Counted from the first letter of the stretch, positions 1 through 9,391 are shown. The stretch is DNA of 62,816 nt from Streptococcus sp. HMSC034E03 (GCF_001811505.1 NZ_KV804976.1:2127-64942); one strand, 5' to 3'. The notes: generated from the sequence alone by a model not told the origin. A program made the numbers and translations.

Positions 1-32
1 GAGGTCGGGATCTTTTGTCCCAACCTCTTTTT
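1..32. terminator. Hairpin terminator (repeat copy 1) at the 3' end of mecA
   Basis: The stem is GAGGTCGGGA paired with TCCCAACCTC (one mismatch), with a short T-rich loop and a T-run to the right. It abuts the mecA stop codon, so it probably ends mecA and also whatever converges from the left. The same 30 bases recur exactly at 58763-58792, and a variant lies at 19649-19672. Confidence 0.7.
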
Positions 33-37
33 CTAGA

Positions 38-775
38 TTAAACTTTTTGGAGTCCTTTGACGGCATCGTGGTTGATGATGATTTGACCGTATTCTTGAAG
101 GACTGAGCGACTGATATCACTATCATCCGCAAATTCTCGCATGCGAGCCAGTAACCAAGCAGGATAAAGATTTGGACGATCCTCTACATCCACTAAAACT
201 GTCAGATAGTACTGGTCATTCATCTTGTAGAGTTCTGAAGTTTCCATTTGGTAGTCAACCGTTTTGGCAAAAGAAACCAAACTAGATAAATCGTCAAAAC
301 GTAAGATGTAGTAGATATAAGGCTCTCTTTTTCCTTCTTCTACTTCGAGGGTTTCATCAAGCGCTGCTTCTTCTTCCTTTTCAACTTGCTCTAAAGATTG
401 AATGGCTTCAATATCATCTTTAGTTTTTTCTGCCATGGTTTTCTCCAAGGTTTTTAAAAACTCATCTGGAGACATTTTAGCCAACTCATCCATATCAGGA
501 AGATCTGCCAAATCGTCAAAATCTAAATTCTGGTCGATCTTAGATTTTGTCACAAAAACATCAACCTTGTCTGGCTTAGGTGTTACTCGGAAGCTAAGCA
601 TACCTGTATCCAAGAAGCTATCTGGCATCTCTAGCTCATCCAAGATGGCATAGAAAAATTCTTCTGTTTTCTCTTGCGGAACGAGAAAGTCTGCGATTTC
701 CATTCCACGATCCATCAAATCTTCTAAAGACATGGTGATCTTTAATGTCGTATCACTGATTTGTTTCATTTTCAT
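38..775 (-). CDS. mecA: Adaptor protein MecA
   Basis: MecA is the adaptor that hands substrates to the ClpC ATPase for ClpCP degradation; in streptococci it limits competence by targeting ComX and ComW. The 245-residue protein starts MKMKQISDTTLKI and has the typical N-terminal substrate-binding domain, a strongly acidic linker (about residues 105-150, rich in E and D) and the C-terminal ClpC-binding domain ending in a DISRSVLQEYG segment. An open frame extends upstream, but the start at 775 is chosen because GAGG lies 8 bases before it, a consensus promoter sits just upstream, and the length matches pneumococcal MecA. It is divergent from the flippase gene and followed by a hairpin terminator. 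Confidence 0.95.
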   Translation of the reverse strand: MKMKQISDTTLKITMSLEDLMDRGMEIADFLVPQEKTEEFFYAILDELEMPDSFLDTGMLSFRVTPKPDKVDVFVTKSKIDQNLDFDDLADLPDMDELAKMSPDEFLKTLEKTMAEKTKDDIEAIQSLEQVEKEEEAALDETLEVEEGKREPYIYYILRFDDLSSLVSFAKTVDYQMETSELYKMNDQYYLTVLVDVEDRPNLYPAWLLARMREFADDSDISRSVLQEYGQIIINHDAVKGLQKV

Positions 776-806
776 AGTTCGTAACCTCATACTTTCAGTT
801 CTATCT

Positions 807-835
807 ATTATACAAGATTTCATAGATTTTATCAA
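807..835 (-). promoter_or_regulatory. mecA promoter
   Basis: On the minus strand TTGATA (830-835) is separated by 17 bases from TATAAT (807-812), a near-consensus sigma-A promoter whose start point lies about 25 bases upstream of the mecA ATG. It is back to back with the flippase promoter. Confidence 0.75.
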
Positions 836-852
836 AAGAATGGCGTTGGAAT

Positions 853-862
853 GTGATATAAT
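853..862 (+). promoter_or_regulatory. Extended -10 promoter of the flippase gene
   Basis: TGATATAAT (854-862) is an extended -10 element 37 bases upstream of the flippase ATG. No good -35 hexamer is present; its -35 region would overlap that of the divergent mecA promoter. Confidence 0.6.
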
Positions 863-899
863 ACTAGTATCTATTTTAGAATATAAGAAAGAAAGTTTC

Positions 900-2378
900 A
901 TGAAAAATATAAAAGTTAATGCTTTGGCTAGCTTGCTGGTCAACATCTTGAATATCGTTTTTCCTTTGATTACTAATCCCTATCTAACGCGGATTCTTAG
1001 CAAATCGAATTACGGTTACTTCAACACTGCCAACACCTGGGCAAGCTTTGTCATTCCACTCGCTGCCTTTGGGATTTACAATTATGGGATTCGAGCCATT
1101 AGTAAAGTTAAGGATGACAAAAACAAGATCAATTATGTCTTTTCTAAGTTATTCTATATTTCGCTAATTACTTCAGTTGTAACAACAGTTATCTACTTCC
1201 TCTTTATTCACTTTGATACCAGTATTGTCAACCTCAAAATCCTTTATTATATCCTTGGAATCCAAGCACTCTTTCAATTTCTAAATATCGAGTGGATGAA
1301 TGAAGCCTACGAGAATTATTCTTTTATCCTTTATAAAACACTGGTTATTCGGATTGGAATGTTGGTCGCTATCTTCGCTTTCGTTAAGACACCTGATGAT
1401 ATCGTCCCTTATGCTACCATCATGAGTGCGACAACTATCATCAACTATCTGCTAAGCTTCCTCTGGATTAAACGAGAGGTCTCCTTTGTTAAGATTGAGT
1501 TCATCGAACTTCTCAAGTCATCTAAACCTCTCCTAACTATGCTCCTTCTAGCAAATGCTAATATGCTCTATACCTTACTAGACCGTATGTTCATTACCAA
1601 AGGTCCTGATGAGAATTACATCTCATACTACACCATCGCCTCCAGTATCGTTATGCTGATCGCTAGTGTCCTTAGCGGAGCTATCAACGTCAGCATCCCA
1701 CGACTTGGTTATTATCTAGGAAAAAAAGATTTTACTTCTTATAAAAATTTGGTCAATCAGGGCGCATCCCTCTTTTACTTCCTCATGATTCCTACCAGTA
1801 TTGGTATTATGGTTTTGGGAACCTATGCTACAGTTATTTACTCTTCTGAGAAATATCTAGAAGCCGGAATTGTAACAAGTGTCTTTGCCTTTCGTACCAT
1901 TATCTGGGCCATAGAATTAATCCTTGCTAAACAAATTATCTTTATCAATGACCATGAAAACCACTTGACTGCTTTCTACTTTATCGGAGGTGGTGCAAAT
2001 ATTCTATTTAACTCCTTGCTGTTTTTCAATAATATCTTCACTCCTGAATACTACATTGGAACAACCGTTCTAGCTGAAGCAATTGTGGTTCTGCTAGAGA
2101 TTCGCTTTATTAGGAAGTACAAACTATTGGATTTGAAAGAGATTTTTACAACCTTAACTCGCTACACAATCGTGTCACTCGGTTTCATCCCAATTTATTT
2201 TGTTTTTAAAACCCTCTTCCAAGTTCATAGCTATGAAGTTACGATGAATATGATCTGCATGGTTCTTTCTACAATCGCAGCTTGTGGCATCTATTACGCC
2301 ATCACCCTCTTTATTATCAAAGATAAAACACTTCATTATGCGCTCGACCTAGTTCGTGCTAAGATTAAAAGAGGATAG
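900..2378 (+). CDS. Polysaccharide/oligosaccharide flippase (Wzx-like, MOP superfamily)
   Basis: This 492-residue polytopic membrane protein belongs to the RfbX/Wzx (polysaccharide biosynthesis) branch of the MOP superfamily, which flips undecaprenyl-linked glycans across the membrane. The N-terminus reads MKNIKVNALASLLVNILN, followed by LITNPYLTRILSKSNYGYFN, the family's characteristic first-helix region, then about 14 hydrophobic segments. The start at 900 is chosen for the GAAAG before it and the extended -10 at 854-862; a longer in-frame extension reads back into mecA and is rejected. It stands alone with its own terminator, with no glycosyltransferases beside it, so the glycan substrate cannot be inferred. 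Confidence 0.85.
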   Translation: MKNIKVNALASLLVNILNIVFPLITNPYLTRILSKSNYGYFNTANTWASFVIPLAAFGIYNYGIRAISKVKDDKNKINYVFSKLFYISLITSVVTTVIYFLFIHFDTSIVNLKILYYILGIQALFQFLNIEWMNEAYENYSFILYKTLVIRIGMLVAIFAFVKTPDDIVPYATIMSATTIINYLLSFLWIKREVSFVKIEFIELLKSSKPLLTMLLLANANMLYTLLDRMFITKGPDENYISYYTIASSIVMLIASVLSGAINVSIPRLGYYLGKKDFTSYKNLVNQGASLFYFLMIPTSIGIMVLGTYATVIYSSEKYLEAGIVTSVFAFRTIIWAIELILAKQIIFINDHENHLTAFYFIGGGANILFNSLLFFNNIFTPEYYIGTTVLAEAIVVLLEIRFIRKYKLLDLKEIFTTLTRYTIVSLGFIPIYFVFKTLFQVHSYEVTMNMICMVLSTIAACGIYYAITLFIIKDKTLHYALDLVRAKIKRG

Positions 2379-2424
2379 AGGTCATTAGCCTTCTCAAAAA
2401 TGTTCAAATTAAATATTATGTAAC

Positions 2425-2456
2425 AAAAAGAAGACCTTACAGAGTCTTCTTTTTTC
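2425..2456 (+). terminator. Intrinsic terminator of the flippase gene
   Basis: An 11-base stem (AAAAAGAAGAC with GTCTTCTTTTT, loop of 8) is followed by T-rich sequence. It lies 47 bases after the flippase stop and can also stop convergent mtaD transcription. Confidence 0.75.
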
Positions 2457-2557
2457 TTTACGGCCTACACAATAAATACCCACTCAATAAGCTTGTTAGA
2501 GCAAACGAGGTCAAGACAACACCGACCTAGCTTTAAAAAAATTAGAAAGAGTATCAC

Positions 2558-3817
2558 TTACAAATCTACTGTTAGTACGTTCCCAGCTCTCACGACTTGC
2601 TCACCTGCAATGTAGACGTCATCAACATCACTGGATTTGACAGCATAAACGAGGTGAGACAGCATGTTTTCTTGCGGTTGGAGATGGATTTTGCCTTGGG
2701 GTTGAATAACGAGAAAGTCAGCTTGCTTGCCGATTTCCAAACTACCAATCTCATCTTCCATTCCCAACACCTTAGCACCCTCGATCGACAGGGCCTTGAG
2801 GGCAGTTTCAATTGGAAATTGGCTGGCATCACCACTCTTCATTTTCTGTAAAAGGGCTGCCGTGCGTCCTTCCTCAAACATATCGAGGTTATTGTTAGAA
2901 GCAACTGAGTCAGTCGCAATCCCGACTGGCACTCCTGCCTTTTGAAGTTGGACGACTGGTGCAATCCCTGAGGCTAGTTTGAGGTTGCTGATTGGATTGT
3001 GGGCGATAGCGACTTGCGAATCTGCCAAGCGGGTAATTTCTGCTTCATTTAACTCAACACCGTGAGCAAAGACAGCTTTATGGTCTAAATACCCAAGTTC
3101 ATCTAGAAAGGCTAGTGGGCGTTTGCCATAGCGTTTCAGGATAATACCTGACTCTTCCTGGGTTTCTGCAACATGGATATGAAGAGGAATGTTTTCTTCT
3201 TTTGCTAGGTCAAGACTTGCCTCCAGCAAGTCTCGATCACAACTATAGGGCGAATGAGGGGCCACCATAACCTTGAAATTTGGGTCTTGATAGCCTTTGA
3301 TTGTCTCGATGACAGCTCGAGTTCTAGCTATAGTTTCAGCCGTCGTCTCCACATCTGAAGAAAAGAGGGTTGGAGAAAAATAGCAACGCATCTTGGATGC
3401 CTTGACTGCCTCATAAATCTCAGCTATATCCACTCCATTAGGATTGTACATATCATTGAAAGTTGTCGTTCCTGACTGGAGCATCTCTGTTAGTGCCTCT
3501 TTGACGGCCTTTGTAGTCATCTCTGGTGTGAATTCTGCTTCTGCTGGCCAGATATAGTCCTCTAGCCATTCGTGGAGATTGCTATCGTCACGAATGCCTC
3601 TCAAGCCTGTCATGGCAGAGTGAGTATGGCAGTTAACCAAGCCAGGCATAATCCAGGCACCCTGACAGTCTATTATTTGATCTGCTTGTTTAAGAATCTC
3701 TTGATTTTCCTGACCGACATAGACGATTTGGGATTCTTTGACAGCCAAAATCCCATCTAGATAGACATGGAAATCTTGGTCACAAGTCACGATATTTGCA
3801 TGCTGAAAGACTTTCAT
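2558..3817 (-). CDS. mtaD: 5-methylthioadenosine/S-adenosylhomocysteine deaminase (amidohydrolase)
   Basis: An amidohydrolase-superfamily enzyme of the Atz/Trz/MtaD group, predicted to deaminate methylthioadenosine, S-adenosylhomocysteine or related purine nucleosides in the cytoplasm. The 419-residue protein has the metal-binding HTH motif in NCHTHSAMTGLRG (His64/His66), a HIHVAETQEE His near residue 218, the FAHGVEL His, and the catalytic Asp in GIATDSVASNN near residue 305. A GGAG lies 8 bases before the ATG. Its promoter is built into the terminator of the upstream ABC transporter operon. Substrate choice within the family cannot be fixed from sequence alone. Confidence 0.88.
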   Translation of the reverse strand: MKVFQHANIVTCDQDFHVYLDGILAVKESQIVYVGQENQEILKQADQIIDCQGAWIMPGLVNCHTHSAMTGLRGIRDDSNLHEWLEDYIWPAEAEFTPEMTTKAVKEALTEMLQSGTTTFNDMYNPNGVDIAEIYEAVKASKMRCYFSPTLFSSDVETTAETIARTRAVIETIKGYQDPNFKVMVAPHSPYSCDRDLLEASLDLAKEENIPLHIHVAETQEESGIILKRYGKRPLAFLDELGYLDHKAVFAHGVELNEAEITRLADSQVAIAHNPISNLKLASGIAPVVQLQKAGVPVGIATDSVASNNNLDMFEEGRTAALLQKMKSGDASQFPIETALKALSIEGAKVLGMEDEIGSLEIGKQADFLVIQPQGKIHLQPQENMLSHLVYAVKSSDVDDVYIAGEQVVRAGNVLTVDL

Positions 3818-3868
3818 CCCTAGGCTCCTTTTCTATATAAGTATTCATACTGGATAATTTTTCTAGCT

Positions 3869-3897
3869 ATTGTAACAAAAAAGTCACCCGAAGGCAA
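3869..3897 (-). promoter_or_regulatory. mtaD promoter embedded in a terminator
   Basis: On the minus strand TTGCCT (3892-3897), a 17-base spacer and TACAAT (3869-3874), with TG in the extended -10 position, form a plausible promoter 52 bases upstream of mtaD. The -35 and most of the spacer coincide with the hairpin at 3877-3904. Confidence 0.5.
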
Positions 3898-3904
3898 CTT
3901 TTAT
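3875..3904 (-). terminator. Terminator of the ABC transporter operon (TTCG loop)
   Basis: On the minus strand AAAGTTGCC, a TTCG tetraloop and GGTGACTTT form a 9-base stem with two wobble pairs, followed by TTTTTTG. It lies about 30 bases after the downstream ABC gene. Confidence 0.75.
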
Positions 3905-3934
3905 TTTGTATTTGCTTAAGAAACTAGGTAAAGT

Positions 3935-5683
3935 CTATTCTGGACTAAAAGCGGCTGCTTGCTGCATTTGATAGTATTTGCCTTTTCTCGTCATGAGTTC
4001 CTCATGATTGCCATATTCGACAATATCTCCATCGACCAAGACAAGAATCAAATCAGCATCCTGAATGGTCGATAAACGGTGGGCAATGATAAAGCTCGTC
4101 CGCCCCTTCATGAGTTTGGCAAAGGCGTCCTGAACCAGCACCTCTGTCCGGGTATCGATGGAGGAAGTCGCCTCATCTAAGATAAGAATCTTAGGAATGG
4201 CTAGAAAGACGCGGGCAATGGTTAAAAGCTGAGCCTGACCAACAGACAAGGATTCCCCTGCATTTTCAAGCTTGGTATCATAACCATGTGGCAACTGTTG
4301 GATAAAGAAGTCTGCGTTAGCTGCCTTGGCTGCCGCAATGACCTGCTCTCGGCTAGCATCAGGATTTCCAAAGGCAATATTGTCATGAATGGTTCCTTGC
4401 TTGAGCCAAGTTTCTTGAAGCACCATCCCAAACTGCTGTCTCAATGATGATCGGGTACAGTCATAAATCGAATGACCATCTAGCAAAATATCTCCAGAGT
4501 TAATCGGGTAAAAACGCATGAGGAGATTGATGAGGGTTGACTTCCCTGCACCCGTTGGCCCAACGATGGCAACCTTGCTACCCTCCGGAATGTCAATAGA
4601 CAAGTCCTTGATTAAGATCTTTTCAGGATTGTAGCCAAAGGAGACATGCTTAAAGGAAATAGCTCCCTTGACTTGGTCGCTGTTCAATTCTTTAAGACCA
4701 GTTTCTCTAATCTCAGGGCTTTCTAAAACAGTATAAACACGTTCTGCACAAGCCAAGGCACTTTGCAACTCAGCTAAGACCGATGAAATATCATTAAAAG
4801 GCTTGGTGTACTGCTGCACATAATTCAAAAAGGTCACTAAACGCCCAACCGTCAAAGTAGAACCTGCCATGATGCGTAAGGCTCCAACACCAGCAAGTAG
4901 GGCATAAATGAGGGCATTGACAAAACGGGTGGAAGGATTGACTGTCGAAGAATAAAAGATAGCCGACTGAGAATAACCTGCGTAGTTGTCATTTGCCTCA
5001 TGAAGTCTCTCGATAAATTCTTCCTGAGCATTGAAGGACTGGATAATGGCCTGTTGGGTGAGCGATTCTTCTATCAACTGAGTCTGAATCCCCCTAGTCT
5101 CTGTCTGCTTTTGAAAGAGATGGTAGGATTTCTTAGCGATAAAGCGTGAAATGACCATAGATAGAGGTGTTAAGAGCAGAACCAAGAGAGTCATCAATAG
5201 ATGGATTTGGAGCATAGCAAGGATGCTGACCAAAATCATCAAAACTCCTATGAAAAATTGGTTGAAAATCATATTCAGACCCGCTGCCAACTGCTCGATA
5301 TCTGTCGTTACACGGCTGACCATTTCCCCACTACCTTGTCTATCTACAAGGGCAATCGGAAGACGATGGAGCTTTTCAATGATTTTTTCGCGCAAATCTC
5401 TAGTATAGGAGAAAATCAGTCGATTATAGAGGAGAGGATTGGCCCATTGTACCAGCGTATTTCCTATCACCACCAAAATCATCTGGAGGAAAAACTGCCA
5501 AAATAGCTGAGATGAACCATCGACTAGGACTTGGTCAATCACCTGTCCTATCAAGATTGGTAGATAGATTGATAGGGCTACCTGAGCAATGGTACCTAAG
5601 AAAGCCAGGAAAAGAAGGACGGGATGGCCAGCTAAATCTTTTGCTAATCGTTTAAGGGTTTGACTTGCATGTTTGCCTTTCAT
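3935..5683 (-). CDS. ABC exporter half-transporter, subunit with catalytic Walker B
   Basis: A 582-residue half-transporter: an N-terminal ABC membrane domain of about six helices, then an ATP-binding domain. The ATP-binding domain has Walker A GPTGAGKST near residue 380, Walker B ILILDEATSSID with the catalytic Glu, and an intact H-loop (IIAHRLST). Its signature is LSVGQ rather than LSGGQ. The start at 5683 is chosen because AAAGGAGG sits 8 bases upstream and only one base separates it from the stop of the partner gene. Together with the 574-residue neighbour it should form a heterodimeric exporter (multidrug or lipid-like substrate, not assignable). Confidence 0.88.
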   Translation of the reverse strand: MKGKHASQTLKRLAKDLAGHPVLLFLAFLGTIAQVALSIYLPILIGQVIDQVLVDGSSQLFWQFFLQMILVVIGNTLVQWANPLLYNRLIFSYTRDLREKIIEKLHRLPIALVDRQGSGEMVSRVTTDIEQLAAGLNMIFNQFFIGVLMILVSILAMLQIHLLMTLLVLLLTPLSMVISRFIAKKSYHLFQKQTETRGIQTQLIEESLTQQAIIQSFNAQEEFIERLHEANDNYAGYSQSAIFYSSTVNPSTRFVNALIYALLAGVGALRIMAGSTLTVGRLVTFLNYVQQYTKPFNDISSVLAELQSALACAERVYTVLESPEIRETGLKELNSDQVKGAISFKHVSFGYNPEKILIKDLSIDIPEGSKVAIVGPTGAGKSTLINLLMRFYPINSGDILLDGHSIYDCTRSSLRQQFGMVLQETWLKQGTIHDNIAFGNPDASREQVIAAAKAANADFFIQQLPHGYDTKLENAGESLSVGQAQLLTIARVFLAIPKILILDEATSSIDTRTEVLVQDAFAKLMKGRTSFIIAHRLSTIQDADLILVLVDGDIVEYGNHEELMTRKGKYYQMQQAAAFSPE

Positions 5684-5684
5684 T

Positions 5685-7409
5685 CTAGTCCTCCTTTCCA
5701 TGTTGGGATGCATTGATTTCACGATAGACTTGGCTAGTCTCCATCAATTCCTTATGATTTCCAAGTGCTAATTGCTCCCCTTTCTCTAAAAGGAGAATTT
5801 GATCAGCAATCTTCAAGGTTGAAGTTCGTTGGGAAATCAAGATCAAGCTGGTGTTTGGTAAGTTATCTTGAACAGCCTTCAGAAGATTGGACTCAGTAAT
5901 GGTATCAAGAGCAGAAGTCGCATCATCCAAGATGAGGAATGGTGCTCGACGCAAGACTGCCCGGGCAATCGATAAACGTTGCTTTTGTCCACCTGAAAAA
6001 TTACGACCGCCTGCTTGAACCTCTGCGTCCAACTGACCTTCCTTTTCACTGACAAAGTCCTTGGCCTGAGCAATTTCCAAAGCCTGCCAGAGTTCTTGGT
6101 CAGAGACAGTTTCTTCCATACCCAGAGTCAAGTTAGAACGAATGGTTCCCTTAAAGAGTTCAACCTTTTGAGAAACATATGCCATCCAGGACCGCCATTC
6201 AGAAAGATTGCGAGGACTACGTCCATCTCGATAAAGGGAAATACTTCCCTTATCTGCCGGATAGATCCCAAGTAGGACTTGTACCAAGGTCGATTTACCA
6301 GAACCAGTCCCACCGATGATTCCAAGAATTTGTCCTTGTTGCATAGCAAAAGAAAGATTTTGCAAGGATGGTTGAGCAGCATCTGGGTAGGTAAAGCTCA
6401 AGTGTTCAACTCGTAAGGACTGGTTCGAGGAAGTTTCTTTTTGAGCAATTTCTGCCAGTATATCTTCAGGTTTTTCAGCGAAGACTTCTTTAATCCGCTT
6501 GGCAGAAATATAAGACTGGTTGAGTGAATTAATGAGCATGGCTAGTTTTATCAACTCTACCAAGATTTGTAGAAGATAGTTAATCAGGGCAATCAAGGCG
6601 CCTTGACTGAGGAGTCCGCCTTGGATAGAAATATAGCCATTCCAGATAATCACTAGCAAGGTTCCATTGACGATCAAATAGGTCAAGGGGGGCAAGAGAG
6701 TGGACCAATAGCCTGTTTTCATTTGGATAGCTGTATAGACTTGATTGAGTACTTGGAAGTTCTCGATTTCTCGTCTTTCTTGGCCAAAGGCACGAATCAC
6801 ACGCATACCTTGTATCTGTTGGCGTGTTTCCTGAACCAGCTGGTCTGTTTTCTTTCTCAAAATACTATAGAGAGGATTGACCAAGCGTGATAACACGACA
6901 ATGACAAAGGACAAAATGGCAACCATGACCAAAAACCAGAAGGTCAATTCAGGCGAGAGACGATAAGCCATAAAAATGGCACCAAAAACAATAATAGGCG
7001 CTCTTAAAAATAGGCGTAAAAATTGATTAATCCCTGTCTGAATCTGATAGGTATCTGAAGTCAAACGCGTCACCAAACTCGAGGTCGTTAAACGGTCTCT
7101 ACTATCCTTGGGCAAGGAAAGAATATGACGATAGAGGTCATTGGTCAACTCCTTGGCAAATCCTACTGCTGCCTTGGCTGAGTAAAACTGAGCAACTAAG
7201 GCTACCAAAACGCCGATAACCGCAAAAACAAAGAGGAAACCCATTTGCATCCAGAGGTGACCCTGATCTTTTTTGGGGATAGATTGGTCGACAATCCCAG
7301 CTATCACCATGGGAACCAAGAGTTCAAAAACGGCTTCTAGCAACTTAAACAAGGGTGCTAGAAATGACTCCTTGAGGTAGGGTTTAAAGTAAGAAAGTAA
7401 TTGTTTCAT
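5685..7409 (-). CDS. ABC exporter half-transporter, subunit with degenerate Walker B
   Basis: A 574-residue half-transporter with six N-terminal membrane helices and a C-terminal ATPase domain. Walker A is GGTGSGKST and the signature is canonical FSGGQ. Walker B reads LILDDATSALD, with Asp in place of the catalytic Glu, and the H-loop reads ISQRTST, with Gln in place of His. These changes are the hallmark of the degenerate-site partner in heterodimeric exporters such as LmrCD, BmrCD and TM287/288. It is the first gene of the pair and is followed after one base by the complementary subunit. GAAGGGA lies before the ATG. Substrate unknown. Confidence 0.88.
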   Translation of the reverse strand: MKQLLSYFKPYLKESFLAPLFKLLEAVFELLVPMVIAGIVDQSIPKKDQGHLWMQMGFLFVFAVIGVLVALVAQFYSAKAAVGFAKELTNDLYRHILSLPKDSRDRLTTSSLVTRLTSDTYQIQTGINQFLRLFLRAPIIVFGAIFMAYRLSPELTFWFLVMVAILSFVIVVLSRLVNPLYSILRKKTDQLVQETRQQIQGMRVIRAFGQERREIENFQVLNQVYTAIQMKTGYWSTLLPPLTYLIVNGTLLVIIWNGYISIQGGLLSQGALIALINYLLQILVELIKLAMLINSLNQSYISAKRIKEVFAEKPEDILAEIAQKETSSNQSLRVEHLSFTYPDAAQPSLQNLSFAMQQGQILGIIGGTGSGKSTLVQVLLGIYPADKGSISLYRDGRSPRNLSEWRSWMAYVSQKVELFKGTIRSNLTLGMEETVSDQELWQALEIAQAKDFVSEKEGQLDAEVQAGGRNFSGGQKQRLSIARAVLRRAPFLILDDATSALDTITESNLLKAVQDNLPNTSLILISQRTSTLKIADQILLLEKGEQLALGNHKELMETSQVYREINASQHGKED

Positions 7410-7427
7410 GAGTCCCTTCTATTTCCA

Positions 7428-7456
7428 AAATGAAGAAGGTGGAAAAACCACCATCT
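7428..7456 (-). terminator. Terminator after msrAB
   Basis: On the minus strand AAGATGGTGG, five T and CCACCTTCTT form a 10-base stem with one mismatch, followed by CATTTT. It lies immediately after msrAB and upstream of the ABC exporter pair. The T-run is modest, so read-through into the exporter genes is possible. Confidence 0.55.
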
Positions 7457-7458
7457 TT

Positions 7459-8397
7459 TTACTTATTCAAATATGGAAGCAGGTAGCCATAATCAGCCTC
7501 TTCCATTTCATCCTTAGCAATGAATCGTAAAGAGGCAGAATTGATACAATAGCGTAAACCACCTAGTTCCTGAGGTCCATCTGTAAAGACATGTCCCAAG
7601 TGAGCATTACCCGAACGTGAACGGACTTCAATTCGCTCCATCCCGTGACTCAAGTCTTGATAGTAATGGATAAGCTCTTTAGAGATTGGTCGGCTAAAAC
7701 TTGGCCAACCACAGCCTGAGGCAAACTTATCCTTGGCAAAGAATAGCGGCTCACCAGTGGTGATATCAACATAAATTCCTTCCTCAAAAGTTTGGTCGTA
7801 GGCATTGCTAAAGGGAGCTTCCGTCGCAGCTTCTTGGGTAACTCGGTAGGACTCTTCTGATAAATTTTCCCGTAAAACTGCCTGACTAGGTTTTTCATAG
7901 TTTGCTGCATCTATCAAGGGGTTTTCAGCATCTCTCACATCGATGTGGCAATAACCACCAGGATTTTTCTTGAGGTAGTCTTGGTGATAGTCCTCAGCCA
8001 GGATATAGTGACGGAGTTTCTCCACTTCTACCGCTATCTTGCGACCGAGCATGCGCTCCTGCTCTTGGACAAGAGCATAGATAGTCGGTAAATCCTTTTC
8101 ATCTAGGTAATAAATCCCTGTGCGGTACTGACGACCACGGTCGTTTCCTTGTTGGTTGACAGATAATGGATCAATGACTCGGAAATAATAAAGCAAAATC
8201 TCACGGAGCGAGACTGCCTTTTCATCATAGATAACTTGCACAGTCTCAGCATGATCTGTTTCTTTGATTAATTGATAATTGGTGGTTTCAACTTGACCAT
8301 TAGCGTAACCAACACTTGTTTGCAGCACTCCAGAAATTCTGGAAAAATATTCTTCCAAGCCCCAAAAACAACCACCTGCTAAATATATTTCTGCCAT
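7459..8397 (-). CDS. msrAB: Bifunctional methionine sulfoxide reductase MsrA-MsrB, cytoplasmic
   Basis: A 312-residue fusion that repairs oxidised methionine. The N-terminal MsrA domain (S-epimer) carries its catalytic Cys in GGCFWG at residue 10. The C-terminal MsrB domain (R-epimer) has GCGWPSF and the catalytic Cys in [11 protein letters not shown] near residue 284. No signal peptide or thioredoxin domain is present, so this corresponds to the intracellular paralogue (MsrAB2 in pneumococcus) rather than the surface MsrAB1. Only four Cys are visible and no CxxC pairs, so the MsrB domain looks zinc-free. The start is chosen for AAGGAGG seven bases upstream; a 17-residue in-frame extension lacks a site. 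Confidence 0.93.
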   Translation of the reverse strand: MAEIYLAGGCFWGLEEYFSRISGVLQTSVGYANGQVETTNYQLIKETDHAETVQVIYDEKAVSLREILLYYFRVIDPLSVNQQGNDRGRQYRTGIYYLDEKDLPTIYALVQEQERMLGRKIAVEVEKLRHYILAEDYHQDYLKKNPGGYCHIDVRDAENPLIDAANYEKPSQAVLRENLSEESYRVTQEAATEAPFSNAYDQTFEEGIYVDITTGEPLFFAKDKFASGCGWPSFSRPISKELIHYYQDLSHGMERIEVRSRSGNAHLGHVFTDGPQELGGLRYCINSASLRFIAKDEMEEADYGYLLPYLNK

Positions 8398-8466
8398 CTC
8401 ATACCTCCTTGACCATCTATCGGTCAGCAAATACGGGAAAAATCCCATATTTCTCGTTTCATTTTC

Positions 8467-8511
8467 AAAAAAAGGACAGGAAGCCCTCTAAATAGAGAGT
8501 TTCCCCATCCT
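8467..8511 (-). terminator. Terminator after thrB
   Basis: On the minus strand a long imperfect stem (GGA...GGGGAA...CTCT with AGAG...TTCC...TCC) ends in seven T. It closes the hom-thrB operon and separates it from msrAB. Confidence 0.7.
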
Positions 8512-8521
8512 ATCGCTATAT

Positions 8522-9391
8522 TTATTTTTCTTCGACGCGCACGCCTTGTGTGTCTACTTGCAAATCATGAAGCTTGCCTTTGAACGGTTGTTTTTCAAGC
8601 TCTGCTTTAATCTTAGGCATCTTATCAGGCTCAGCTAGAACCATGACAGTAGGCCCAGCACCAGACAAGTAGGTCGCATAAGCACCGTTTCTCTTAGCAA
8701 CTTTTTTAATTGTCGCAAATTCTCGCACCAAATCTTGACGATAACGCTCGTGGAAAAGGTCACTCTCGATAGCTTGACCAGCTTTGACCATATCTCCTGT
8801 CAATAGAGCTGCGATAGCCACATTGGCGATTGAACTTGCTGCAACAGCTTCCTTATATGATAATTTCTTAGGCAAGACACCACGACTATCGCGAGTTCGC
8901 AATTCATAGTTTGGAATATAAGCTAGAAAAGCACACTCTGGGAAGGGCGCCACAACAGCTGAAACCTGATCTTCGACTGAGCTGGCAATGACCAGATTAC
9001 CATAGATAGCCGGCGCAACATTATCAGGATGGCCTTCAATCTTAGTCGCCAATTGCAATTTGTCGTGATCGCTTAATTTAAGATTTCCTAATTGATTTGC
9101 CAGTTCAATCCCAGCAACGATGACAGAACTAGAAGAACCTAGTCCACGTGCAAGAGGAATATCACTGATCATCTTCAGACGTCTTGGTTGTAAGTCTGGA
9201 ACGATTTGTAGAGCAATCTTCAGCAAAAGATTACGCTCATCTCGTGGAATCCATTTACCTAGTTGGTGCTCAATCATCCATTCTTCACGTTCTTCACAAA
9301 CCTGAATTTCTAGATACTTCGTTACAGCTACTCCAACTGAGTCAAAACCTGGACCCACATTGGCACTTGTAGCAGGTACAATAATCTTCAT
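8522..9391 (-). CDS. thrB: Homoserine kinase
   Basis: Phosphorylates homoserine to O-phosphohomoserine, the fourth step from aspartate to threonine. The 289-residue GHMP-family protein starts [20 protein letters not shown], a classic ThrB N-terminus, and has the nucleotide-binding glycine/serine loop [12 protein letters not shown] at residues 79-90 and the C-terminal [10 protein letters not shown] motif. AGGAG lies 7 bases before the ATG. It follows hom with a one-base gap, so the two are co-transcribed and probably translationally coupled. A clear terminator follows. Confidence 0.96.
   Translation of the reverse strand: MKIIVPATSANVGPGFDSVGVAVTKYLEIQVCEEREEWMIEHQLGKWIPRDERNLLLKIALQIVPDLQPRRLKMISDIPLARGLGSSSSVIVAGIELANQLGNLKLSDHDKLQLATKIEGHPDNVAPAIYGNLVIASSVEDQVSAVVAPFPECAFLAYIPNYELRTRDSRGVLPKKLSYKEAVAASSIANVAIAALLTGDMVKAGQAIESDLFHERYRQDLVREFATIKKVAKRNGAYATYLSGAGPTVMVLAEPDKMPKIKAELEKQPFKGKLHDLQVDTQGVRVEEK

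Noticed and set aside
776..946. In-frame N-terminal extension of mecA by 57 residues
   Set aside because: It crosses the mecA promoter and the divergent flippase start, and only the Met at 775 has a ribosome site and the conserved family N-terminus.
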